A stretch of DNA of 5,717 nucleotides, taken from positions 1 through 5,717 of the forward strand of contig JBDNDK010000156.1 of assembly GCA_046719185.1 (NCBI GenBank). Reading direction: 5' to 3'. This DNA comes from JBDNDK01 sp046719185. Its GTDB lineage: Bacteria; Armatimonadota; UBA5829. Position numbers and translations under genes: made by a program. Every line of letters starts with the position of its first letter. The stretch's first letter is position 1. Under the pieces are notes generated by a model. That model was not told the DNA's origin and did no database searches. It saw only the letters and a list, made by a program, of their open reading frames with translations. Positions 1 through 5,717 of this stretch are shown piece after piece.

Positions 1-12
1 CTATGTGGAAAA

Positions 13-21
13 ATTATACCA
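13..21 (-). promoter_or_regulatory. Extended -10 promoter element pointing left, out of the window
   Basis: The minus strand reads TGGTATAAT: a perfect -10 hexamer (13-18) preceded by TGn. No good -35 is seen at 16-18 bases, which an extended -10 can tolerate. Transcription would start near position 6 and run leftward, so the gene served is outside the window. A TTGTCA farther upstream is 26 bases away, too far to be a normal -35. Confidence 0.4.
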
Positions 22-89
22 ATAAAGCTCCAGACTATCCTCTATGACAAAGATAAATCGGTTTAGCTTTGATGTTTATATGAATACCA

Positions 90-101
90 GAACATATGTT
101 C
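90..101. promoter_or_regulatory. Perfect 12-bp palindrome matching the Gram-positive LexA (SOS) box
   Basis: GAACATATGTTC fits the GAAC-N4-GTTC core recognised by Bacillus-type LexA, including the purine/pyrimidine pattern ATAT in the centre and a following G. It lies 57 bases past the kinase stop and about 70 bases upstream of a candidate leftward -10. It would therefore act, if at all, on a gene outside the left edge. It could equally be the site of another dimeric regulator. Confidence 0.4.
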
Positions 102-120
102 GTTGGCTTTTGTTGCATAT

Positions 121-152
121 AAAAAATTAGAGATGGATAATTCACACTCCAA
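121..152 (-). terminator. Weak candidate intrinsic terminator after the kinase gene
   Basis: Seven bases beyond the kinase TGA, the minus strand reads TTGGAG (147-152), a 14-base loop, CTCTAA (127-132), then six T (121-126). The stem is six pairs including one G-U, so it is weak. However, the position right after the stop and the immediate T-run fit factor-independent termination. Confidence 0.35.
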
Positions 153-158
153 ACTGCA

Positions 159-3100
159 TCAATTGGAATTTATTTTTGCAACTGCTGCTCTATACACAAC
201 ATCAAGAAGCATATTGGGCTTGAATGGCTTGAGCAATATGTCATACGGTTTTATATTCTTAGAAATATTTTCATCTCCCTGGTCATATCCTGTAGCAACT
301 ATTATCTTTGCTTGCGGTGCCACTTCACATATCTTCTCAATAGCATCACTTCCTGTCATCTCAGGCATATTTAAGTCTAAAATAATCACATCAAGATTAT
401 CTTTCATCTCATCACACATATCCAATGCCTCTGTTCCATTTTCTGCTGTGTAAACCACATAGCCTGCATCCTGTAATAATTCTTTACATAATTGTCTAAT
501 TGCATACTCATCATCAACAACCAACACCTTTGCATTCACATGTTCCCTTATTGGAGACATTTCTGTGTGCTTTATCACATTTTCAACATCAGCCATTGGA
601 AGATAAATACTAACCTTTGTGCCCTCGCCAAGCGTGCTTTCAATGTTCATCAATCCATCATGACTTTTTACTATTCCATAAACTGTAGATAAACCTAACC
701 CCGTGCCCTTATTAACAGGTTTTGTTGTGAAAAATGGGTCTAAAGCCCTTTCTAACGTTTGAGGTGACATTCCATGTCCTGTATCTTCAACTACAATCCT
801 CACATAGTTGCCTTCTTTTGCCCACTTGTGATCTGATATAAATTCTTTTTCAATAACAACATTATCAACACTTATTGTGAGATGTCCCCCATCCGGCATT
901 GCATCCCTTGAATTTATACACAAATTCATCAAAATTTGATGCATCTGAGTATTGTCAGCCATCACAATAAATGGTCTATTCTCTGCAATAACTTCAATCT
1001 TTATAGTCCTTGGAATTGTGTTGCTTATAAGTGTTGCAACCTCTTTTGCAACTGTTCTCAAATCAACCGGCTCTATAGTTCTCGGTATTTGCCTTGAAAA
1101 TGCCAATATTTGTTTTACCAAATCAGATGCCCTAAGAGCAGCATTTTCTATTTCCATTATCTCATTCTCAGTGCTTTCATTTTTACTTTCTTTTATTTGA
1201 ATAACATTTGTATATCCTAAAATTGCCTGTAGTATATTATTAAAGTCATGAGCAATGCCTGCTGCCAGCTTCCCAACTGTTTCTAACTTTCTTGCTTGAT
1301 TAAGCTGTTCTTCCTGCATCACTCTTTCAGTTATATCAAAAGCAATACCCTCAAGCACCCTTTTCCCACTTAGCTCATCTATATATGATTGACCAACAGT
1401 CTCCCAATGTGTCAATCTTCCCTCTTTGGTTTTTATACTTACAGAAAATGAATAATTCTGATCCTTTTTAGCTGCCTCTATAAATTGAGCCTGTATTCTG
1501 TCATAATCATCATCATTGGGAATAAAATTTCTAATGTTGAATTTATCATGTTCATTTGGATTATTCAGTATAAGACCATAAGATTCAGCTGTTTTACCCA
1601 AATTGTATTCTAATCTTTTATCATCACAATTATACTTATAAATTATTGCAGGAACATTTTCTATAACTGATTTATATCTTCTCTCAGCAGCTTTTGCTTC
1701 AGTAACATCTCTTATTATAACAACTCCTCTTTCAACCTCACCCTTATCATTCAAAATTGGAGTGATAGTTGTATCACCCAAAAAGAACTCACCATCTTTG
1801 GTTTCAATAGTTAGCTCACCTTTCCATATCTTGTTTTTAAGAATATTTTCCCAAACTTTGTAATAAAACTCATTACCATATTTAGATGTATTTAATACAC
1901 TTATACGCTTGCCAATTAACTCATCTCTAGTATAACCCTTTCTAGCAAGATATGAATTATTTGCATATTCAATAATTTCATCTTTTGTTACTATTATTAT
2001 CATATCACTAGCAGCATTCATTGCTTCTGTCTGAACAACAAGCTTCTTTTCTGCTAATACCCTGTCTGTAATATCTTCAACAAAACCTTCAAGATATGGT
2101 TTCTCTGTATCTGATCCCGGATTAATTCTCATATTCAGGTTGCCATAAAATATAGAGCCGTCTTTCCTTTTGAATTCAACCTCATGACTTAGCAGAGTGC
2201 CAGTCTCTTTTATTCTTTCAATAATCTTTTCTCTAACTTCAGGATGCACATAAAATGATTGCCCTGTGCTGGTTACTGTATTAGTAATTTCTTCCGGAGA
2301 TTCATATCCAAACATCTCAGCAAATGCCTTATTTACTATGATTTTGCTTCCATCAAGCTCTGATTGAAATACACCAAGAGCAGAATTTTCAAATATACTT
2401 CTAATTTTCTCTTCTGCTTTGATTAATGCATACTCTGCTCTCTTTCTTTCTGCTAGTTCATTTGTGAGATCTCTAGTTTTTATTGCAACTTGTTTTCTAA
2501 GTGTCCAGCTCCATAAAAGTATTATGAATAAAAGTATTAGTAGAGGAATTATAATATATGCAAAATATCTTGCTATAAAAACAGACTGCAGTTTTCCTTC
2601 AGTGTCAATTAATCCAAACCATTTGTTATAGATTCTTTCATATTCACCAGTTTGCCTTAGTATCCTCAGCCCTTCATTAATTTTTTCTAAAGTATCTATA
2701 TTATCTTTTTTTACTATATATGCATATTCATATTGAAAAACTGATTTCCCAACAGTCTTTAGATTGGTAATTCTATGCTGTTTGATATAAATAAGACCAG
2801 ATATTCTGCTTATAATTGCACAGTCATGTTTGCCTGATGCAAGAAGTCTTATAGCATCTGGTTCTGTATCAACAAGTATTAAATTATCTCCAAAACCCAT
2901 ATCAGTTAATGTTTTGATATGAGCAACTGATTTCTGAACAATTATTTTCTTGCCATCTAAGTCATCAAGAGATTTAATATCATCATTATCTTTTCTTACA
3001 AATATAGATTGGGAAATTACAAATACCGGTTCAGAGAAGTTATATATTTTTTTTCTTTCTTCAGTGATAAATGTGCCTGAGAGAAAATCCAGCTTATTCT

Positions 3101-3371
3101 CATTGAATTTGTTGAATAATTCATTCCAAGTTCCGGGGACTATTTTGACTTCAAAATCCATAACTTCAGCAAGTGCTAAAGTTAAATCAACATTAAACCC
3201 TGCTGGATTTCCTTTTGAATCAATATACTCAAAAGGATGCCAATCTTCCTCACACCCAATTAGGTAAATTCTTTCATAATCTACTTTTTTTTCAGGTAGT
3301 GTCTGAGCAGAAATTGAAGAATTCAAACATATAAATAGAATTGTTAGAAAAATAAATAACCTATTAGACAC
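159..3371 (-). CDS. Hybrid sensor histidine kinase with periplasmic solute-binding (SBP_bac_3) sensor, three PAS domains and C-terminal receiver
   Basis: A 1070-residue membrane sensor kinase. Seen in order: signal peptide (1-22, probable cleavage after SISA); family-3 periplasmic solute-binding domain (about 33-255), with the signature ITEERKKIYNFSEP (102-115) whose R106 matches the ligand-carboxylate arginine of amino-acid-binding proteins; one transmembrane helix (about 269-289); a charged helical linker (290-320); PAS domains at about 321-436, 443-558 and 566-684; HisKA with AGIAHDFNN, phosphoacceptor H708 and a DxxN phosphatase-type motif (D709, N712); HATPase_c with N819 (N box), DTGHGM 863-868 (G1), FFTTKP 880-885 (F box) and GTGLGL 889-894 (G2); receiver at about 946-1062 with D953/D954, phosphoacceptor D999, T1027 and K1048. 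All key residues are present, so it should be active in autophosphorylation and intramolecular transfer. The start is GTG: it is the first usual start after an in-frame TAA (3408-3410), it has an AGGG eight bases upstream, and it is needed for the signal peptide. There is no DNA-binding domain, so a separate phosphotransfer protein or regulator is probably needed. The architecture recalls BvgS/EvgS-like sensors, but with one solute-binding domain and no HPt. Confidence 0.95.
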   Translation of the reverse strand: MSNRLFIFLTILFICLNSSISAQTLPEKKVDYERIYLIGCEEDWHPFEYIDSKGNPAGFNVDLTLALAEVMDFEVKIVPGTWNELFNKFNENKLDFLSGTFITEERKKIYNFSEPVFVISQSIFVRKDNDDIKSLDDLDGKKIIVQKSVAHIKTLTDMGFGDNLILVDTEPDAIRLLASGKHDCAIISRISGLIYIKQHRITNLKTVGKSVFQYEYAYIVKKDNIDTLEKINEGLRILRQTGEYERIYNKWFGLIDTEGKLQSVFIARYFAYIIIPLLILLFIILLWSWTLRKQVAIKTRDLTNELAERKRAEYALIKAEEKIRSIFENSALGVFQSELDGSKIIVNKAFAEMFGYESPEEITNTVTSTGQSFYVHPEVREKIIERIKETGTLLSHEVEFKRKDGSIFYGNLNMRINPGSDTEKPYLEGFVEDITDRVLAEKKLVVQTEAMNAASDMIIIVTKDEIIEYANNSYLARKGYTRDELIGKRISVLNTSKYGNEFYYKVWENILKNKIWKGELTIETKDGEFFLGDTTITPILNDKGEVERGVVIIRDVTEAKAAERRYKSVIENVPAIIYKYNCDDKRLEYNLGKTAESYGLILNNPNEHDKFNIRNFIPNDDDYDRIQAQFIEAAKKDQNYSFSVSIKTKEGRLTHWETVGQSYIDELSGKRVLEGIAFDITERVMQEEQLNQARKLETVGKLAAGIAHDFNNILQAILGYTNVIQIKESKNESTENEIMEIENAALRASDLVKQILAFSRQIPRTIEPVDLRTVAKEVATLISNTIPRTIKIEVIAENRPFIVMADNTQMHQILMNLCINSRDAMPDGGHLTISVDNVVIEKEFISDHKWAKEGNYVRIVVEDTGHGMSPQTLERALDPFFTTKPVNKGTGLGLSTVYGIVKSHDGLMNIESTLGEGTKVSIYLPMADVENVIKHTEMSPIREHVNAKVLVVDDEYAIRQLCKELLQDAGYVVYTAENGTEALDMCDEMKDNLDVIILDLNMPEMTGSDAIEKICEVAPQAKIIVATGYDQGDENISKNIKPYDILLKPFKPNMLLDVVYRAAVAKINSN

Positions 3372-3383
3372 ATCACTATCCCT
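3369..3383 (-). promoter_or_regulatory. Ribosome binding site and GTG start of the kinase gene, with overlapping out-of-frame ATG
   Basis: AGGG (3380-3383) lies eight bases before the GTG (3369-3371). An out-of-frame ATG (3371-3373) overlaps the GTG as ATGTG, but it opens only a nine-codon frame ending in TAA. The GTG is therefore the true kinase start, although both codons are in reach of the same AGGG and could compete for ribosomes. Confidence 0.6.
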
Positions 3384-3437
3384 AAAGCCATATTTAGACT
3401 CTAATTCTTAAGTATATATAAATATTACCCAATTATT

Positions 3438-3473
3438 CCTAAGCAAATATATTATTTGTATTATATTCTTAGG
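3438..3473. repeat. 36-bp interrupted inverted repeat upstream of the kinase gene
   Basis: On the plus strand, CCTAAG (3438-3443), then CA, then AATATA (3446-3451) is mirrored across a 10-base centre by TATATT (3462-3467) and CTTAGG (3468-3473). The arms pair over 12 positions with one 2-base bulge. The right arm contains the reverse complement of a perfect TATAAT. No T-run follows on either strand, so it is not a standard intrinsic terminator. A regulator-binding site or mRNA hairpin in the kinase leader is more likely. Confidence 0.5.
3460..3465 (-). promoter_or_regulatory. Candidate -10 hexamer for the kinase gene
   Basis: A perfect TATAAT read on the minus strand, about 90 bases before the GTG start. 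It lies inside the 36-bp inverted repeat, so a protein bound to that repeat would cover it. There is no recognisable -35 at 15-20 bases and no TGn extension, and the gap is so AT-rich that such a hexamer could occur by chance. Confidence 0.25.
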
Positions 3474-3498
3474 GTTATGTGAAGAATGTAAACTTTCC

Positions 3499-3510
3499 TG
3501 CATTTATGCA
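3499..3510. repeat. Short palindrome just after the GxGYxYP stop
   Basis: TGCAT-TT-ATGCA is a 5-bp inverted repeat with a 2-base centre, 10 bases past the TAG at 3521-3523. A 2-base loop and the lack of a following T-run make it a poor terminator. It could be a small protein-binding site or chance. Confidence 0.25.
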
Positions 3511-3520
3511 ACAATTTATT

Positions 3521-5659
3521 CTATCTTATATTAATTTTATGCTCCCAGCAAAGATTGCCTTGTTCTGAATAGGTTCCAATGCCATTTTTATGCAAATCAA
3601 TTGTCAATTTCATGTCACCAACTGTGTGTGGAGTCGGAAGGCTTATTTCTATAACAATTCCTTCACCTGATGATACATTATGCTTTATTGGAACTAATAT
3701 CGGCTTTTCACCTTCAAAACTACACCAAACACTCACTGCATTTTGCCCATCTTTTTGCCATTCTTCCCAGCCGTCATTTCTAATCCCAAGAGTAAATGTC
3801 AATTCACTATCTGCAGCAGCTTCATCCGGCAGAGTATCAAAAGTGAAAGTTGCTCTACACTCATTTTTTCCACCCAAATGATGCCTTAATAAATACATAT
3901 ATGTGAATGGTTCAACAGGTTCAAATTTCAAATCTGGTCTTGACTGTTGAATAAAATTATTAACTCTGCTATAGCTCTGCATAGTCCATAACACCGTTCT
4001 TATTGATAAGAATCCTGGCTCATCTCTTTTTGCATGGGCAGTAAGCTGAGCTAATCCATCTTCATCCGGCTGTTTTAAGTCTCCATAGGTTGCACCAACA
4101 GGCATCCATTTCAGCATATGATCGAATTTCTTATCAGCTGGCAACCAATGAGTATGAGTCAATACCCCATCACCAGAAAAACTCTTATACATAGAAATAG
4201 CTTCATCATTTAACATACCTGAAGCACCATTAAGCAAGAAACCAGTGATTGAGTAATTAAGTTTTCTATAATATTTCTTATTATGCTCAATCCAAATATC
4301 TGCACCAGACGGTAATTGAGATATTCTTCTTGGTTCGATTAATTGTGTTGGATTAACATATCCTGCCCCACTATCACCTGCTATAAAATAGTCATTAGCT
4401 GATTTGCTTTCAAATACCCATTGAAATATAAGAGGGAATCTTTCTATTAAATTTGGATTAAATGCATGCCCTGCAGGAACCTTGCCTCTCATTGGATCTG
4501 CCCACATTCCGGGCATAACATTATACATCCAAGCAGCAGCATCATAATCTCCAACATAATGATATAAAAAGTTTCTATCTGCTATATTACCTTCAGAATC
4601 TATATAGCCTTTAGATTGCAAATCCTCAAAGGTGGGTTTGTTGTTCTGTATAAATCTATCTGGAAGTTTATAATGATTAAATAGAGATGCATTAGCCATA
4701 GAAACCAATCCAATAGCATCGGCATCAAGATATGCATTATAAGCTGACACAATTTTTGCAGTTTCCCATTCAATTGTTACAGGATGGTGTTTGCCTCCAG
4801 CATTGCCATGTGAAGTGTATTTAATAGCCCAAGGTGTGAAACCAGAAAAATGAATCATCTTATCTCCAGCAAGCTTGTAGCAGGCTTCCAGTATCTCTTT
4901 TAGTGTATTAAGATCTGTTCCCAGCTCTTGATTAGGGTCATCTCTTGGTGTTTCATCAGCCCGCACATGCAAATCTACCATAAAGCCTCTTTTTGAAACA
5001 ATATAATCTTGGTTTGTTAGCCCCACATTATCTATGGATAAATCTTCTGCATGCTTCAACCAATATGCATCACACCAATAGCCTATCTCTGTGCCGCTGC
5101 ATTTGCCAGTGTCTAGATAATTTATCTTTGCCCAAATATAAGCATCATTTTTTGCACTCTTTGTAGATGGTCTATCAGTTCCCGGAATCATTCCATTTCC
5201 AGTGAACATACCAACAAAATTGTGTTTCACTTCGAAATTTATATCACCATTAACCAATTTTGAATATATAGAGTCTTCTGATTCATCATATCTAACAGGC
5301 AATAGGTCTTCCACTCCACATACAGTAGTAGCAATATAGCTTGTAGCAGGAACACTCTCATCCCAAACAACCAAGCCATTTATATAATCTTTGAATATTT
5401 CAACAGCTTCCATTGGAGTTGAAATTTTCACAATATCAGCATTTGCTAAATATCCATCTGGAGTTCTCATAAAATCCAGCCAGAATTGATCAACATCATT
5501 GTAATTTATATAAAGCTGAGGTTTTTCTCTGTTCACAATACCCTGCAAAACAGCAATTAAATGTAGTGTATCATAAGCTTCTTCACACAGTTTTTTATTT
5601 GTTGCATCAATTCTTCTATATTGAGATAGGTCTAAGTGATATATTGTTGATTTCTCCAT
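3521..5659 (-). CDS. GxGYxYP-family putative glycoside hydrolase with C-terminal Ig-like domain; N-terminus may be incomplete
   Basis: At least 712 residues. I recognise the GxGYxYP family, named after a motif and predicted (not proven, as far as I know) to be glycoside hydrolases. Supporting signs are the N-terminal signature LQGIVNREKPQLYI (38-51), typical of the family's N-terminal domain, and SGAGYVNP (430-437) at the place of the family motif, with N436 where the name has Tyr. The stretch from about 360 to 595 is rich in Trp, Tyr, Asp and Glu, as expected for a sugar-active fold, but I cannot assign catalytic residues. Residues about 601-712 look like a separate all-beta Ig-like module: RNDGWEEW (627-634), a central VSVW strand, and GDMKLTIDL (681-689). 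Similar modules occur at the C-termini of glycosyltransferases and surface proteins. From M1 no signal peptide is visible. However, the frame is open for 19 more codons up to the window edge and no Shine-Dalgarno sequence sits just before the ATG, so the real start may be upstream. The stop is TAG, 149 bp before the kinase gene on the same strand. Confidence 0.8.
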   Translation of the reverse strand: MEKSTIYHLDLSQYRRIDATNKKLCEEAYDTLHLIAVLQGIVNREKPQLYINYNDVDQFWLDFMRTPDGYLANADIVKISTPMEAVEIFKDYINGLVVWDESVPATSYIATTVCGVEDLLPVRYDESEDSIYSKLVNGDINFEVKHNFVGMFTGNGMIPGTDRPSTKSAKNDAYIWAKINYLDTGKCSGTEIGYWCDAYWLKHAEDLSIDNVGLTNQDYIVSKRGFMVDLHVRADETPRDDPNQELGTDLNTLKEILEACYKLAGDKMIHFSGFTPWAIKYTSHGNAGGKHHPVTIEWETAKIVSAYNAYLDADAIGLVSMANASLFNHYKLPDRFIQNNKPTFEDLQSKGYIDSEGNIADRNFLYHYVGDYDAAAWMYNVMPGMWADPMRGKVPAGHAFNPNLIERFPLIFQWVFESKSANDYFIAGDSGAGYVNPTQLIEPRRISQLPSGADIWIEHNKKYYRKLNYSITGFLLNGASGMLNDEAISMYKSFSGDGVLTHTHWLPADKKFDHMLKWMPVGATYGDLKQPDEDGLAQLTAHAKRDEPGFLSIRTVLWTMQSYSRVNNFIQQSRPDLKFEPVEPFTYMYLLRHHLGGKNECRATFTFDTLPDEAAADSELTFTLGIRNDGWEEWQKDGQNAVSVWCSFEGEKPILVPIKHNVSSGEGIVIEISLPTPHTVGDMKLTIDLHKNGIGTYSEQGNLCWEHKINIR

Positions 5660-5717
5660 AATTTCAGGTGCGTATATATAAAAATCTGTCTGCCTCTCAA
5701 TTACTTTACCAGCAGCA
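5660..5717 (-). other. Open reading frame continuing upstream of the GxGYxYP ATG to the window edge
   Basis: Read in the frame of the GxGYxYP gene, this stretch has no stop and translates as AAGKVIERQTDFYIYAPEI directly before the ATG at 5659. It has no ATG, GTG or TTG in frame. It is either the 3' part of a longer N-terminus (perhaps with a signal peptide or another domain beyond the edge) or a 5' leader that is open by chance, which is not rare over 19 codons. The other two minus frames both meet TAA here (5706-5708 and 5703-5705), so an upstream gene in one of those frames could also end here. Confidence 0.4.
5673..5700 (-). promoter_or_regulatory. Candidate promoter for the GxGYxYP gene (short-leader)
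   Basis: TTGAGA (5695-5700, five of six matches to TTGACA) is followed after 16 bases by TATATA (5673-5678, four of six matches to TATAAT). A start about seven bases downstream would give a leader of under 10 nt before the ATG at 5659, which would fit the lack of a Shine-Dalgarno sequence there. A GAGAGG overlapping the -35 is too far (about 30 nt) to act as a ribosome site for that ATG. This reading competes with the possibility that the region is coding. Confidence 0.22.

Larger units (their letters stand above)
3404..3473. repeat. Three ATTCYTARG nonamers at 30-31 bp spacing
   Basis: ATTCTTAAG (3404-3412), ATTCCTAAG (3435-3443) and ATTCTTAGG (3465-3473) share the pattern ATTCYTARG, with start-to-start distances of 31 and 30 bp, close to three helical turns. 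All lie between the two genes and upstream of the kinase start. The second and third copies supply the outer arms of the 36-bp inverted repeat, because CYTARG is nearly its own reverse complement. This layout is what one expects of a regulator binding one face of the DNA, but no regulator is identified. Confidence 0.4.

Noticed and set aside
35..118. Minus-strand small frame of 27 codons starting MQQKPTNIC in the left gap
   Set aside because: There is no ribosome site before its ATG, the frame runs over the candidate SOS palindrome, and the peptide has no recognisable features. Chance is the simplest explanation.
1..158. tRNA or structured RNA in the left gap
   Set aside because: No cloverleaf arms, T-loop motif or long paired stems beyond the short terminator-like hairpin.
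3417..3446. Possible kinase promoter TTGCTT-N18-TTTATA
   Set aside because: Only three of six matches in each hexamer, which is expected by chance in such AT-rich DNA.
3438..3473. Inverted repeat as ends of a mobile element or a CRISPR repeat
   Set aside because: It is a single 36-bp element with no enclosed gene, no flanking target duplication and no repeat-spacer array.
3499..3510. TGCATTTATGCA as terminator of the GxGYxYP gene
   Set aside because: The loop is only two bases, the stem five pairs, and no T-run follows on the minus strand.
103..3881. Several plus-strand open frames of 66-116 codons (for example 103-453, 952-1200, 2950-3267, 3579-3881)
   Set aside because: Nearly all lie antisense inside the two long genes, whose protein domains are clear. 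Their translations show no recognisable motifs and look like shadows of the minus-strand coding.

Overview
This is an AT-rich window with two long genes, both on the minus strand. They fill almost all of it and are read from high to low coordinates. No rRNA, tRNA, CRISPR array or mobile element is visible. The composition, a secreted sensor with a periplasmic ligand domain, and a GxGYxYP-family protein suggest a low-GC Gram-negative-type bacterium. The Lentisphaerota/PVC group or a similar lineage is possible, but this is only an impression from protein style and the phylum is not established.

Right part (3521 to about 5717): a GxGYxYP-family putative glycoside hydrolase. Its core is fused to a C-terminal immunoglobulin-like beta-sandwich domain. 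The first ATG of the frame is at 5659, but the frame stays open to the window edge. The true N-terminus, including any signal peptide, may therefore lie outside the window.

Gap 3372-3520 (149 bp): very AT-rich and likely regulatory. It holds three ATTCYTARG nonamers spaced 30-31 bp apart, a 36-bp interrupted inverted repeat enclosing a perfect TATAAT hexamer, and a short palindrome just after the upstream stop codon. No convincing terminator separates the two genes.

Middle part (159-3371): a 1070-residue hybrid sensor histidine kinase. Its order is signal peptide, periplasmic family-3 solute-binding domain, one transmembrane helix, three PAS domains, HisKA, HATPase_c and a C-terminal receiver. 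It starts at GTG. All phosphotransfer residues appear intact. It has no DNA-binding output domain and no response-regulator gene is in the window, so its target is unknown.

Left part (1-158): intergenic. A weak intrinsic-terminator-like hairpin follows the kinase stop. Further left are a perfect 12-bp palindrome GAACATATGTTC, which fits the Gram-positive LexA/SOS box, and an extended -10 element (TGGTATAAT) pointing left to a gene outside the window.

The two genes may be linked: a carbohydrate-related protein sits upstream of a sensor that reads a small periplasmic ligand. Co-orientation and proximity are the only evidence for this. I see no clear sign of a wholly new system. The most notable items are the regulatory repeats, the SOS-like palindrome and the altered ligand-pocket residue in the sensor.
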